This document shows positions 26,501 through 37,878 of a stretch of 64,000 nucleotides of DNA, piece by piece; position 1 is the first letter of the stretch; each line of letters opens with the position of its first letter. The DNA lies in assembly GCF_902362185.1 (NCBI RefSeq), contig NC_044509.1, forward strand, positions 7,827,447-7,891,446, read 5' to 3'. The notes under the pieces were generated by a model. It saw only the letters and a list, made by a program, of their open reading frames with translations, made no database searches and had not been told where the DNA came from. Source of the DNA: Chanos chanos (lineage: Eukaryota > Chordata > Actinopteri > Gonorynchiformes > Chanidae). The position numbers and the translations under genes were made by a program.

Positions 26501-29500
26501 ACAAATAAAGAAGGAATTAGCAGTGGTGTTGGACATAAAAAAAAAAAACGAACTTCAGGCGCTGAGAGAGAAAATACAGAATTCTAATATTACAGAGTAA
26601 AAAGAAATGGGCTAATACATGTGCACACGGAGATACAGACTAGAAGTTACAGTTCTCAGTCGAAATACTGATGATTTTGACTGGGTCAGGTGGATGGATG
26701 TTAATTTCTGAGTAAAAAGAAACACATTGCATGTCTTCTTCTATGTATCCCTTGTAAAACGGCTTTAAGTTAACAGTAATAGGAGTGCAGGTCAGCTATA
26801 CAGAACAAAACCCAAAGAACGTGTTGTGTGTGGAACAGACCCGGCTGGTTCTCAGAGCCTTAACGTTTCCTCCAGAATGACTCAAAAACAGCATAACTAA
26901 ATATGGAGTCACAGCCTAAATTCATTATATTTCATTTTTTCCATCTATAAAACAGGGCAAGTACTATGACCTATTTAAAGTCCTTTATGAGAGGAAACGC
27001 CAAAAGGAAAAGAAAAAAAAAAAAGAAAGAGTAGCTGAAAATGTTGAAACCTGCATAAAAACGTTGCTCAGATAAATGCACGAATGTTCAGTTAGACAGT
27101 GAGGGGCGGGTCTGCGGACAGATGGGGGGGAAAAAAAAAAAAAAAAAAGAATCGCTCCTCATTGGTATTTTCAGTCGCTGGCTGCTGTTAAACATAATAC
27201 AGGCAACATGGTTTGTGGTATTTGCAGATGACGTTTTTAAAAGCACACCTTTATCTGTAGGACTTTCCTTCTTCTCCTGACTACTCTCCTCTTCCTCCTC
27301 CAGCGCCTCAAACTCCAGCTCCTGGTCTTCAGGAATGGCATCCCTGGAGCTTTTCTGCAGGAACACAATATTTTTAGACATTCAAGTTTCGGCACCTTTG
27401 AAAATTTCAGAGAGAGAGAGAGAGAGGGAGAGAGAGAGAGAGAGAGAGAAGATCTTCGTCGTTCTTTTCTCGCTGTCGGCGTACGACGTTTTCAGATAAC
27501 CATCCGCCGCGAACTTCGTTCAGACCGAGACCCGCCCGCCAGAACGAGAACGTGTGTACGCGTAAAAAACACGCACCTTGATGCACATGAAGGCTCCGGA
27601 GGAGTCGAAGGTGCCCATTTCTCCGTCCTCCTCGTCAGTGCACCATTCGGGCAGGCCGTCCCTCTCGTCCTCCATGCCCTCGCTCCCGGCGCGCCTGCGC
27701 CCTCCGTCCCCCTCGCGGAAATCGAAGTCGAACTTCCTGCGCCGACCCTCCCCGCTGCCGTGGTCTCGCCAGCCCGCCGACCGCGGACCCCCGTCTAAGG
27801 GGAGTAGGGGGAATAACAATGAACAACTCTGACCTTGGGTTTCACTGCTGTGTGAAATCACACGGTGTCTGGAATGGAAGTGTCTGCGTGGGCGCGTACC
27901 CTCTCTTCGGGATCCGGCGATTCTCCAGCTCCCTCCTGGCTCTCCTCCGTCGTCGTCCTCCTGCTCCTCGCGGAGGGTGCGCCAGTTGTCGCTGTCGGAG
28001 CGGGCGTAGTCCTTCCTGCTGACCGAGCCCGACTCCTCAAAGCCGACCCGCGCGCCGTCTCGCCTCAGCGGCTTCTCGAAGCGCCGCTCGCCCCTGAAGG
28101 ACGACAAGGGGATGACGATATAAATCGCAGATTTCCATGACCGCGCTGCTCGCTGAGTCATTACACTTTATGCTACGTCACACTTAAAAACTTACAGGAA
28201 AAAAAAAACCCTTTTATATCACAGTCGTACCCATGGCATTATTACATCACAAAGACGTAACCTACATCAAAATGAAACATTTTAATTTATTCAAAAATGT
28301 GTTTTCTCTCAAGCCTGATAATGAAAACGTACCTTAAGAAGCAAACATTCCTAGATGTATTAAAGTAACGCACCTATCATCCCAGCTTTGACTGCGGTGC
28401 ATCTCTCGGCCGCGGCCAAAGCCCCCGTCTCCATCATCCACTCCTCTTTGGTAGAACCCACTGTCGCCTCTTCCTCTCCCTGCACACCCACAAAGGTCAA
28501 ACGTCAGCCAACCCATCCGTGGTGAGTGGAGTGTCTCAGACTGCCTTTTCTTTTCGGGACATAATCTTACCTCTGCCTCCCCTGGTGCTACCGCGGCCTC
28601 TGGTCACCCCGGCGGGGACGGCCCCGCCTCCTTTTCCCATGAGCCTGAGCACAGCCACGCTGTTCACAGACATGGAAAAGTTCCTCTGGGGAGAGACAAA
28701 AGGACGGAGAGAGAGAGCGAGAGAGAGAGAGAGAGAGAGAGGGCGTGACTCACACAGACTCCACACTGCCGACATCAGCACTCAGACCAAATCTGGACGG
28801 GACCAACCTGCTCCTCCTCGGTCAGAGGCACCAGAGCCAAAGGCTGCAGAGGCTCGTCCTGGAGGATAGCAGCAAACTCCTTATCCTGCATATCCTCTGG
28901 GACCTGGACACACACACACACACACAAACACGCATGCATTCGTTTCATTTGTGCAGTTGTGCGTTCATGCGTTCTCAGCTTAGAACACAAAGTAGGCCAT
29001 CTAATTAAGCTTAAGCAGCAGTGTTTGCAATGGCTTTCCGTGCAGTTTGTGAAGCAAGAGTCTTTTGTGGGAAAGATGCCGTCTTCTCACCTTGTTATCT
29101 TTGACATAAAGTGCTAACATCTCCTCGCGGCCGTAGCGATATTCGGCCAGCTTGGACTTTGGCATTGCTGGGGAAGGAGGAGGGGATGTCACACTCCCCC
29201 CTCTGGATAGTGCACGGAGCCTGGATGGAAAACAAATCAGCACCCTCATCATCACCATACATGTCACACTATACTAATGATTCACCGCGACTTTCTCCCT
29301 AAGGCACGTCGGAGTTCTGCCTCTGCATAGATCTACGTATAAACTCCAGCAGTTTAATTACACATACACAGACATCCATAACTAACGTAACAAAAAATGA
29401 CTGGCATTTGTGATTCATTGTTCAGAGGAGCAACACACTGGTGTCTAAACATCATCTGGAGCGGTGAGATGGTGATGTACAGTTACTGGGTGCGCTGAAG

Positions 29501-29687
29501 TTGTGAATTCCTGCTATCAGTCATTACCACTAAAACCTCAAAATTTAATACCAGTATTTGTGGACAGCTATGTGTCCACAGTCTTTTCTATGACACAGCA
29601 AGACAACAGGGGGACAGGGAAGTGACGAGTGAGTATGGAGGAGTTGGCTTACCATTCTGGACCGAAGTTAAGTGTCTCAGCAGTCAT
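19335..29687 (-). CDS. gigyf1: GRB10-interacting GYF protein 1, complete, 23 coding exons
   Basis: Adaptor that pairs with the cap-binding protein 4EHP (eIF4E2) to repress translation of target and stalled mRNAs; also an insulin/IGF-receptor pathway partner. Exons (high to low): 29687-29653, 29220-29091, 28903-28808, 28685-28571, 28479-28374, 28093-27900, 27794-27577, 27354-27249, 26482-26309, 26190-26048, 25885-25654, 25517-25351, 25039-24942, 23540-23440, 22489-22416, 22246-22112, 21955-21743, 21099-20915, 20457-20297, 20182-20016, 19888-19844, 19685-19577, 19402-19335. They sum to 3072 nt in one phase-consistent frame: 1023 residues, against about 1035 in human GIGYF1. Visible parts: start MTAETLNFGPEW; 4EHP-binding motif YRYGREEML (39-47); RG-rich stretch; SQSWDDR; acidic region; GYF domain from WFYKDPQG (about 506) to VIKMWGRVPF; RE-rich coiled coil (664-708); Q-rich segment (709-779); C-terminus LHSDPSILGY and VEDY. 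MLHSDPSILGY identifies GIGYF1 over GIGYF2. A His-rich insertion precedes the GYF domain. Confidence 0.96.
20521..20780. repeat. Minisatellite with embedded GT runs, gigyf1 intron
   Basis: Three or four units share the core TATGTGACAGATAGAG followed by an ACGTGTGTG run and, in some units, TAAAAAGAAAGAG. The unit is roughly 50-60 bases and the copies drift in GT length. It lies in the intron between gigyf1 exons 20915-21099 and 20297-20457. Confidence 0.75.
21953..21958 (-). promoter_or_regulatory. gigyf1: Tandem (NAGNAG) splice acceptor of gigyf1
   Basis: The minus strand reads GTGCAG then CAG then TGTCGC. Both acceptors keep frame: the exon may start at 21955 (adding Gln) or at 21952. Use of both would give isoforms differing by one glutamine at the start of the Q-rich region. 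Confidence 0.6.
21976..22012. repeat. CA repeat (UG in gigyf1 transcript) upstream of an acceptor
   Basis: In gigyf1 sense this is a TG run ending about 20 bases before the acceptor of exon 21743-21955, with further TG-rich sequence between them. Confidence 0.9.
22253..22299. repeat. CA repeat (UG in gigyf1 transcript) abutting an acceptor
   Basis: In gigyf1 sense the TG run of about 46 bases ends in CGCGCAG, the acceptor of exon 22112-22246. No ordinary pyrimidine tract lies between. Confidence 0.9.
23541..24941 (-). other. Larger gigyf1 intron (1.4 kb), no exon
   Basis: Between exons 24942-25039 and 23440-23540. It holds the UG repeat at its acceptor end and AT-rich sequence. The part at about 24740-24820 contains short inverted words with a GGGGGCGGCCCTA end that resemble an old DNA transposon terminus, but I could not find a matching partner end. 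Confidence 0.5.
23546..23586. repeat. CA repeat (UG in gigyf1 transcript) abutting an acceptor
   Basis: In gigyf1 sense a TG run of about 40 bases ends in TAGTAG directly before exon 23440-23540. Confidence 0.9.
28908..28926. repeat. CA repeat (UG in gigyf1 transcript) abutting an acceptor
   Basis: In gigyf1 sense a TG run of about 18 bases ends in TCCAG, the acceptor of exon 28808-28903. Confidence 0.9.
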
Positions 29688-29716
29688 ATTCCTCTTGTCC
29701 ACGGGGCTCAAAATTT
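29688..29716 (-). other. gigyf1: gigyf1 5' UTR part of first coding exon
   Basis: A CTGACAG acceptor on the minus strand places the exon start at 29716, giving about 29 bases of 5' UTR before ATG at 29685-29687. The first ATG of the exon is the conserved M(T)AETLNFGPEW start. Confidence 0.7.
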
Positions 29717-31612
29717 CTGTCAGCACAACATAACGTGTCAACAGGCTGTGCTATATCATAACATTACCAGGGCTATTCATCTATGATGATATATAACAAA
29801 ACAACACATGTATGTAAAAAAAAAAAAAAAAGATAACAAAATACCATACAAATACTATAAAGTCCAACTACCCCCACATCAAATTACTTTACATCTATAT
29901 GTGAGATCGTACAAAAATGAACTTAATGCTGCATTGACAGATGCACAAAAAGGGAGAGAAACAATTTTACTAAGAAGTATAGCTGCATCTATAAACTCAT
30001 TTCCGTGAAGAGTGCCCTTACCGTGTCCAAAGGATAGGACTGGATAGGACCAGAGCGGAAAGGGAAAGACCAGATGAGGTGTTGATATATTTTTTTTTTT
30101 TTTTTTTAGAGGCTATTTGGTTCTTCTGTGTGCTGAGGTGGACTTTGTTGGGCAGAGCTCTGGGACAATGAGCAAAAATAGCTGCCAAATATAAGGAAAG
30201 GGGGAAATGGGCCAATGGAGATCAGGCCAAATTCAATAGTTCACTATAATTAGTGATTCTCCGGAACCTTCCGCTAAATAAAGACGATACCAGAGGAAAA
30301 ACTACTATTGACGATTATTGTGTGGCAGCATGAACATTTATGAGAGTTAAGGTGAGGGAATGGAACAGGGCAGTTTATACTGCTCCCTCTATTGCCAAGT
30401 GTCTCTCTCTTTTTTATTTCTCTCCTTCTTGGTCTGTGTTGTTCTCTTTATCCTTTTCTCTTCAATAATATTTCTACAGAAGCACAGCTTCAGATGCTCT
30501 CTTTCATACACCTGTGAAGAAATAAAAACATAGGCCAGTGTAACATAACCCACCTCAGTGTTTCGGTTCTACGGTTGATGAGACGTTCTGACAAGATGTG
30601 AGTACATATTTATGTTGAATAAGTGTACAGTCAGAGACTGCTTTGTTAACCAGAAAAATAAAGTAAACCATGTAAATTGGTCGAAACTAAATTACAGTTG
30701 AATACTTCATACTACAAAAGAAATGAGCAAATACGCGACCCACTAAGAGTAATTATGTAGATGATGTCACATCTACGCGTACTTTTCGTGGATTAAGAAA
30801 ACTTCACTTCAAAACACCATTCAGTTAATTTGTGAAAACAACCCGGGATAAACAAAGCTGTCAGCCCAGCTCAGTTATCACACAGTAATGCCTTTCGACA
30901 ACCACCGTGATAAACTTCAATTAATCTGTACTTGACAACTACCTTGATAAACTTAAATTAATCTGTACTTCGGTTAATGGGTTTGTGCTAGCTACATGTT
31001 AGCACACTCCGCTACAGCATACCTAACAGGCTAAGTACTATGATATGGCGAGAACGAAAACCAAACGAAACACACTTCTCCTTCGCAAAGGACGTATCAA
31101 TCTGCAAACACTTACTTTTTTAACTTCGTAGGGAATAAAAACAATGTGTATTCTCTTACGACAACAGCGGGTACACGGAGGACATTACGCATCAAACCTA
31201 ATGAGTGACACGAGATACTTAATTCAGCTAACTGGCTGGTAGCCCGTCAATCTTTAACTGCAAAAGACACAAAAATGTTTTAAAGATGGGAGTTTCATTA
31301 ATATGCATATGTACCTTTACAGTTTTAACTAAGCGATGCACTACTGCAATATGTGGAGTAAGCAACAGCGTCACTGGTACCCCTGTTTGTATCCTTCACC
31401 TCTCGCGAATTCTTCCCCAAAATCCACTTCGGTGTGTCAAGGCCTTGCATAACACTGACTGTTTATGGCTAAAATGCGCTTAATAAACTAAACAATCTTT
31501 ACAACATCTTTATCGAGCAACTGTTACTTGAGTATGGGAATTCCGTTTAAACTAAAAAACAGTTGAATGATTCAGTTATTCGGAACATTTTTTAGTATAT
31601 TTTGCTACTCAC
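29717..31612 (-). other. gigyf1 5' UTR intron
   Basis: Falls between the likely non-coding first exon and the first coding exon. It is mostly unique AT-rich sequence with short poly-A/T runs (about 29818-29832, 30091-30108). A further small non-coding exon could be hidden here; I cannot see one. Confidence 0.4.
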
Positions 31613-31880
31613 CTTATTGGTGAACCAAGGGAAAGCGAGCCAGCTAGCTAGCTAGCAACGGCAGGCTAGCTAGCAAGCCAGAATTTTATTTTTCAAACTT
31701 AAACCTCGATCCAAGAATCCACTTTTAGCACGCGCGTGCTTCGAAGTAACCAGCAGATGATAAAGGTATATATATGTTCTTTGCACTTGCCTTTAATAAC
31801 TATAACCTATAACGAAATGTTGTTTTTTTAAAACTGCAACGGTCGCCGTGAGTTTTTCTGTCTCGCTCGGTCGTCTTGTT
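31613..31880 (-). other. gigyf1: Likely gigyf1 5' non-coding exon and transcription start region
   Basis: A strong minus-strand donor, ACCAATAAG followed by gtgagt, ends an exon at 31613. Above it, near 31890-31900, the minus strand carries GCCATTTTTGT, similar to the YY1-type element common at vertebrate TATA-less promoters. The exon's upper limit is a guess. A CTAGCTAGC-type palindromic cluster lies at about 31642-31676. Confidence 0.4.
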
Positions 31881-32416
31881 TGTGTTTTACAAAAATGGCT
31901 GTCCAACATGAGGCATGTGATAAATCTATCCAATCAGCGTAGAATTTCCTCACATACGTCTTCTTCTGCGACAAAAGCAATACACACATTTTTATAAATT
32001 AGAGAAAGCCTGCCATCTAGTGCCTCACAAGAACAAGGTTGTATTTTCGATTTATCAGAATGACGTATTGTATTACCCCATGAACTGTGCCAGGTGAAAG
32101 AAAAGAGTTCTGTTTGTCTTGGTACTTTGCCTGTTCCCCTTTACACAGAGGAAACTATTGGAACTACTGGAGGTTTTCGCTGATTCAGTGACTTTGCTCT
32201 TATTAGTAGCATAGAACCACCGAATCAGTTGGCTGACAGCGCAGTCGGCAACTTGAAATGTTTAAAACTATCATGTGGATCTTAGAGAGCTGTGCTTCCG
32301 TCCATAACAACAAATGCACCCTTCCCCATAATGCAAAACCCACTCAAGCCGACACCCAAAGAAATTCTGAACTTAAAAACTGTTGCCTCTTTTTGTTTTA
32401 TCCACGCTATTCCAAT

Positions 32417-32480
32417 TTTACAATTACAATTTAGTTATTTGGCAGACGCTTTTTACCACAGCGACTTACAATCAGTGCAT
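32417..32480. repeat. Common teleost interspersed-repeat core
   Basis: Contains TTTGGCAGACGCTTTTTACC and GCGACTTACAATCAGTGCAT, close to a motif (GCAGACGCTTTTATCCAAAGCGACTTACA) that I recall as very abundant in teleost genomes. Recognised from memory; the parent element family is not certain. Confidence 0.55.
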
Positions 32481-32494
32481 CGGTCGGATTTCTA

Positions 32495-32525
32495 ATAAGC
32501 ATTTATTCCCAGAATAAATGCTTAT
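32495..32525. repeat. Perfect inverted repeat, 14-bp arms, 3-nt loop
   Basis: Arms ATAAGCATTTATTC (32495-32508) and its exact complement (32512-32525) flank CCA. It lies 15 bases after the interspersed-repeat core, so it may be part of the same mobile element. Confidence 0.75.
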
Positions 32526-33820
32526 AAACCCTAAAATTAATACCGGTATCATTTAATATCTGATATTTTCATCAAAGCAAATAACGAGTAAAATTAAAGC
32601 TGCAAGGAATATGTATGTGATCAAAACCGCAAGGAAGTCATTAGATGATCCAATGGAGAAACCCTGGGGACTCATGCGGTCATCTTGGCCTGAGAAAAGA
32701 TTGTTATCGCCGTTCTTACCAGCAGATGGCAGTAAACCTGTATCGAACTGCAAACTTGTTTAACCCCACACTGCGGGAGTGTTTCCTGAAACTACTGCAC
32801 GTCATCATATTATCATCTTCTGCTTTTAGACTCAGGCTCATTTGTATAGCGGCAAACTAGTCTAGGCTGCTGAACTGCGGCTTGCCAACGGTTGTCCTGT
32901 ATCATTTGTAGAAACCAAAATGGGCATGTATGTAAAGTTTCACACTCACACGACTCTTTTGGAGAGTTTCAGATATCTTCTTACAAATTTCTTTGTAAGA
33001 AGACTTATACCTGATCCCAAACTTTTTAAAGAAACTGTGTTTAAAAGTGATCTAAACTCAAGCAACAATTAACCAGATGAGCATCTGACGTGGTTAAATT
33101 ATGCTATGTATAGAAAAGAATTACCTACATTGTCAGTAGAGCCGCAGCGAAATACCCACATCTGTCATCTGAGTGTCATTTGGGATCTGTCATCATCTCC
33201 TAGTTGTCTGTCTCGCGGGTTTGCATGGGGGATCATTCATCAGCAGAAGAAATCATCGCATTGATTACGAACTGCAACCACCCTTAACATTCAGTAAATA
33301 CGATGGAATGCAATAAGAATGCAATAACTAAGTTTTTTTTTTTTAATATGTTGCAATCAAAAATCGGTTTGTGAGATGTCTATCAACGGATACTTTTGTC
33401 GAACAAGTACAGAGAAATCAGTATTCAAATGCAGTTTACAGAGTTCACTATAGGTTACTCGGAGTCAATTTAGATACTTTAGAATGATTTCACCTCCAGT
33501 ACACTCTCTGTATTCTCTAACCTGCTTTTAAAGGCCCTGCGTGTCAACAAAGACTATTCCATTTTTTCTTATAATAGCAAATGAGGGCACTGACTGAGGT
33601 CCCGGTGTGACGTCTACTGACACAAAGAAACATAAAATATTGATCCATACCCACACAGTCGGTACTGCCATAGTAGAGTTATTCGTCTGTTAAGACAAGA
33701 AGTTAACTTTGTGGTTTATTTGCATATCTCACAGCAGAGGGAATGAGGACCGAGAGGCGTATTGCAAGCGGTCATTAACCGTAGCTTGTTCTTGTAGTTC
33801 CTACGATAGCCTTTATTTCA

Positions 33821-35017
33821 ATGCCATATTTTCAATGTTACCCTGTTGTTTTGCAGGTGTTTACCTGCTTTCTGTTAGCGGCAGTTTGGGCAGAGGTGCA
33901 AGAGAGTTTTTCACCAGAATGCCGGGAATTTCTGTACATGGGTACGCCGCCGCGAGGACTTGAACACCCGTCACTAAAGAAGATCTGTCAGCGCTACAAT
34001 GGCAAGGCACGTTATGTTACCCTCTACGATGTTGTGGATCACATCCCAATTTATTCTGCGTACACTTTCAAGCGCTCTGATGGCTCAAAGAAGGTCGATA
34101 TCCCCTGGATGTATGAACCGCAGGTACTTTCCAGTAACATAATTTTACTAGGCCTACCTAGTTCCGTTTTAACTGCTCTATAGCAGCTATAGTAGTACTG
34201 CTATAGCAGTAATAATTTAAAAGTAGTTAGCAAAGTCACTTATATTAAGCGCACACTTACTTCTGTTAAGTGCTGTGCACCAGCCTAAATGGTAATACAG
34301 TATATGCATGTACTTATTTGAGATTAGTGCAATTTCTTCTAAAACTTCAAGATCTTCACCACGTTAATAACGGTTTAAGAGCACATCAACTAATCGAAAC
34401 CGTTTCTTAACTGTTAGCTTTCCTCAGTGTCTGACCCTGGGGACATGCAGCCTTTTCCTCAGGACCACTTACATCGTAGTTTTGAGGATGCCCAGGCTAT
34501 TTTGGAGGACTACTCTGACACCGTGTACTTCGAGCGAGGCCACTTGAACCCCGATGAGCATCAGGCTAACCCTGACGACAAAGCCGCTACGTACACCCTC
34601 ACGAACGTGGTCCCCCAGATACGAGAGTTCAATATCGGGTCTTGGAAACAACACGAGCACACAATCCGCCGTCGCCTTAACAACTACTGCCGCGGAACGG
34701 CTTACATCGTCACTGGTGTCACCACTTCTGGAGGCATGATCCGCAGACATAACATCAAACGCGTAGCTATTCCCACGTATCTGTGGTCTGCTTACTGTTG
34801 CGTAGATTTCGATCATAACGCGCCCCCTGGGGAACGTAGTAGATTTCCGGCCTTTGCTTCTTATGGGCTTAATGCTAAAGAGAGGTCAGATGTGATAGAG
34901 ATGTCAGTACAGGATCTTGAAGACTTCCTAAAGAAAGTCACTTACGTTGACAAGTCCTTCCAGATATTCTATCAAAACTGTGAGCCAAATGACTCCGTTA
35001 TGGTCGGTCTTAAATAA
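33821..35017 (+). CDS. Endonuclease domain-containing 1-like protein, copy 1
   Basis: Secreted DNA/RNA non-specific endonuclease of the NUC (Serratia nuclease-like) fold. Exons are 33821-34123 and 34418-35017. The phase-0 intron of 294 bases follows PWMYEPQ, and the product is about 300 residues. A signal peptide (VFTCFLLAAVWA) precedes the mature chain; CREFLYMGTPPRG and PVYSAYTF-type motifs follow. Exon 2 has the catalytic ERGHLNPD (the family's DRGH, His as general base), TNVVPQIREFN with the expected metal-binding Asn region, and LNNYCRGTAYIVTG. Unlike human ENDOD1 there is no long C-terminal extension or membrane segment. This is the most divergent copy, lacking the VVEDFNH start of the others. 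The start ATG is the first upstream of the signal core; a splice acceptor-like TTTTGCAG inside the signal region leaves some doubt. A polyadenylation signal lies at 35038-35043. Confidence 0.88.
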
Positions 35018-37878
35018 TCCGTCTGCTTTGCTGCCAAAATAAATATACTCAAGTCGAAAGGCATATATTAACAACTCATGTATTTGATTCATTGACTTTC
35101 AAAATGCTAAATGTTGGTATTATGGTGGGGGTAATGTGTTATTTTTGTGTTTTATAAACCGGGGAACTTTGTGAATGTTTACTTTAATGTGAATAAGTTG
35201 GCAGGACCTAAAGGAAATTATTCTAAAGATATTTTGACCATCTTTTTTTCTTGTCTTATTTTAGACAAATTGTTTGTTTGGGGTTCTACTTGTTTACTCA
35301 TACTGATGCCTTTGCTGCAACCCACTCGGTGTTGCAGCAAAAGTTTTCCAGCACTTTTCTCTGTTAATTTAAAGAATAAAATAATTCTCTGTTGCTGAAT
35401 GGTTGTGGTGGACCTTCAAAGAAAAAAAAAATCAACAAATAAAATTATATTTGAAAAAATCATTAACTTGTTATTGTTATTATATTGTTTAGAACAATGC
35501 AGATTTTGTGTAGCAAATTATGGTCGTGTAGTACACTGCCAGGTATAATTTCTGATGATAGATTTGTGGAGACGTCTCTGGACTAGTGAAAGAATTTCGC
35601 CTCAGTCTTTGTCTGTGTCATCTGTATGCTAAAAGAGAATCCTATAACTTCCATGTCATTTAAATGACAAGTATTTTGAAAATGAAGCCCTCCAAGATTA
35701 AAATTTCATGTGTAGAAGATAGTATGGAAAGAAGAATTAAAAGAAAATTTCCATAACTTGTGAACTATTCCAGACAATGTTCTATTTTTCAGTAATGTGG
35801 AAGACACTGCATTTCATCTTTCTTTCTCACTCTTTGCTTAGATATGTTATTTCCGTCCAAATAAAAAGGAACTGCTGAATTCATTCATTGTTTGCTAGTT
35901 TCATATCATATTCCTAAAAGGAATCCATAAAGACAGTGAGATTGCAACAGATCCCTCATTAGCTGAAGAATTCAATTAAATCCAAATGAACATTTCTGTT
36001 TGAATGATCTATTGATTATGTAAGTACTTGACCAATTCACAACAGTTCCCTGACAATAGCGCCATAAATACACATAAACTGATATTAATCCGGGTCAATG
36101 TCATGCAGCGCTTACACGAGCTGGTAAAGTAATGAGATTGTTGTAAAGATATAAACCCGGGAACCCAGCTCTGAGTTCAATAGCTACATGCCGAAAGGGC
36201 AAACCCTTTTCAGAGACACAGTGTCATCACTTTGCCTTCAACTGGGTTGACACGGCACAGGCACAATGTGACTACCCCCCCCCCCCCCACCCCCCCCCCC
36301 CGTTTCACTCAAACTGTACTACACTGTATCTTTTTTTTTTTTTTTGTCCCCGGTCAAAGTCTGTGACATTGTGAGTCTATTCGACGAAGCTTATCAAGCT
36401 ATTCCACTACCATTTTCACCCCATCACTTTTCCCTGCACTGGGACTCCTTTGTTCCCTGCTGCTCCGCAGAGATAGAGTGGTGTGTTTTACATTTTACAG
36501 CGCAGCAAGTTATCCATGCAGAGAGACGGCCCTATGGAGGGGAGGAGGTGAGATATTGGAGGGAAAGGAGTCGGGCAGAGTATGAGCACAGAAGCGGTAA
36601 TTCTTTGCCGAAACGCATGCTCCCTGAACGTGACAGCACCTGAAACCTGATAGCCAGGGGAAATCGGTCATGCTAAGATGACACTAAACAAGGAAACGCA
36701 AGAACAAGAGCTCTTTGATTCAAGTGAAATTGATTACGTGAAGGCGATGGCCTATTTGTAAGGAGAAGAAAATGGGTAGCAAAGTTCTGATGACATTTAC
36801 AATCGGTTTCACCGTGCTGGGCTGAATAACAGAGATGTATGGTGTTTAGACCTGGTGCATTTTGATGCCAACATATCCCTACAAACAAAAGTACAGTGTC
36901 TGAGCATGTAGTATCAATAGCATATCTAAAAGTGAGGCCTGTAGCCATTATGCAGATGTTGTTGAGCCTCTGTATTGCTACTGTGTAAAAATCTTTTTTT
37001 TTTTTCTTGATTGTGCTAAAGGATGAACTGTTGTTTATTTCTAGAGTATAATATGGTACAGCCTGAACAGTTATTGAATTTGACACAGTTTGGAGGATAT
37101 CTGAAAATATAAAATTATGTGTGGAGGTATAAGACTATTTTTGCTGAAAACTGAGAGCTTTAAAAAGCAGAATGTTTCAAATTTTTTCCTGAGATAAAAT
37201 ATTGTTATTCTAGATATAGAGTAAAATAAAAATTTAGGCAACTATAATCTTGATAGGGTAGATGTCACATTCAGCTCATCAAGTTGTTTTTTATAACAGA
37301 CCTTTCTGGAACTTTTAACTCAAACTTTTCTCTTTGTCTTGAAGTTTGGGTGCAACTTATTAAAATGAACTCGGACATAAAGCTTGTGTGATGTAATCTG
37401 ATAGGGAAATGAACAGTAGGCGATTTTTTAGGGGGATGAGGAGGGGATGCCATCCCCCTTGTTCGCAAAATGACCAAAATGCATCCCACTTGTTAACCCG
37501 TCATCCCCCTCGAGTAGTGTCAGTGACCATTGGGCCATCTCCCCCGTTGGCCACTGGGCCATCCACTCTGTTAAAAATAGCAAAGCGCCTACTGGAAACG
37601 AGGAAAATAAAATACATCACATTTACGCTGATTCTTGAAAGCATTCCAAGAACAGGTGCCATTGAAGAGAAAGGCTGTGAATTGAACTATTCAAACAAGC
37701 GCAAGTGAGGCTAAGGACTATAGTCGACACGTAGACTATGTGGTAACGGACGGACCGGGGACCTACTTTGCCTATCAAGACGATGACATTTAAAACAAAC
37801 AGCACACCATTTCACACTTTACTCTCTCTCATCGAAGCCTTGTGTGAGCATCACAGAGTTTCCGTCTGTAGTTTATCC
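35018..37878. other. Spacer between endod1-like copies 1 and 2
   Basis: 3' flank of copy 1, then AT-rich sequence, a poly-C tract (about 36275-36301), a poly-T tract, and a small hAT-type MITE (37414-37594). No further gene seen. Confidence 0.6.
37414..37594. mobile_element. hAT-type MITE, 181 bp
   Basis: The ends are inverted repeats: CAGTAGGCGA at the left and the complement of CAGTAGGCGC at the right (9 of 10 match). Flanking octamers GAAATGAA and GAAACGAG agree at 6 of 8 positions, the 8-bp target duplication size of hAT elements, with some decay. CAGnGGCG-like ends are typical of hAT. It has no coding capacity. Confidence 0.6.

Larger units (their letters stand above)
31881..33820. other. 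Intergenic between gigyf1 promoter and first endod1-like gene
   Basis: Divergent promoter interval. It contains one common fish interspersed-repeat core (32417-32480) and a near-adjacent perfect hairpin (32495-32525). No gene recognised. Confidence 0.55.

Noticed and set aside
27578-28140. Plus-strand frames of 60-90 residues opposite gigyf1 exons
   Set aside because: They are antisense shadows of GC-rich gigyf1 coding exons.
36344-36643. A 99-residue plus-strand frame between endod1-like copies 1 and 2
   Set aside because: No signal peptide, domain or similarity to the array genes; chance frame beside a poly-T tract.
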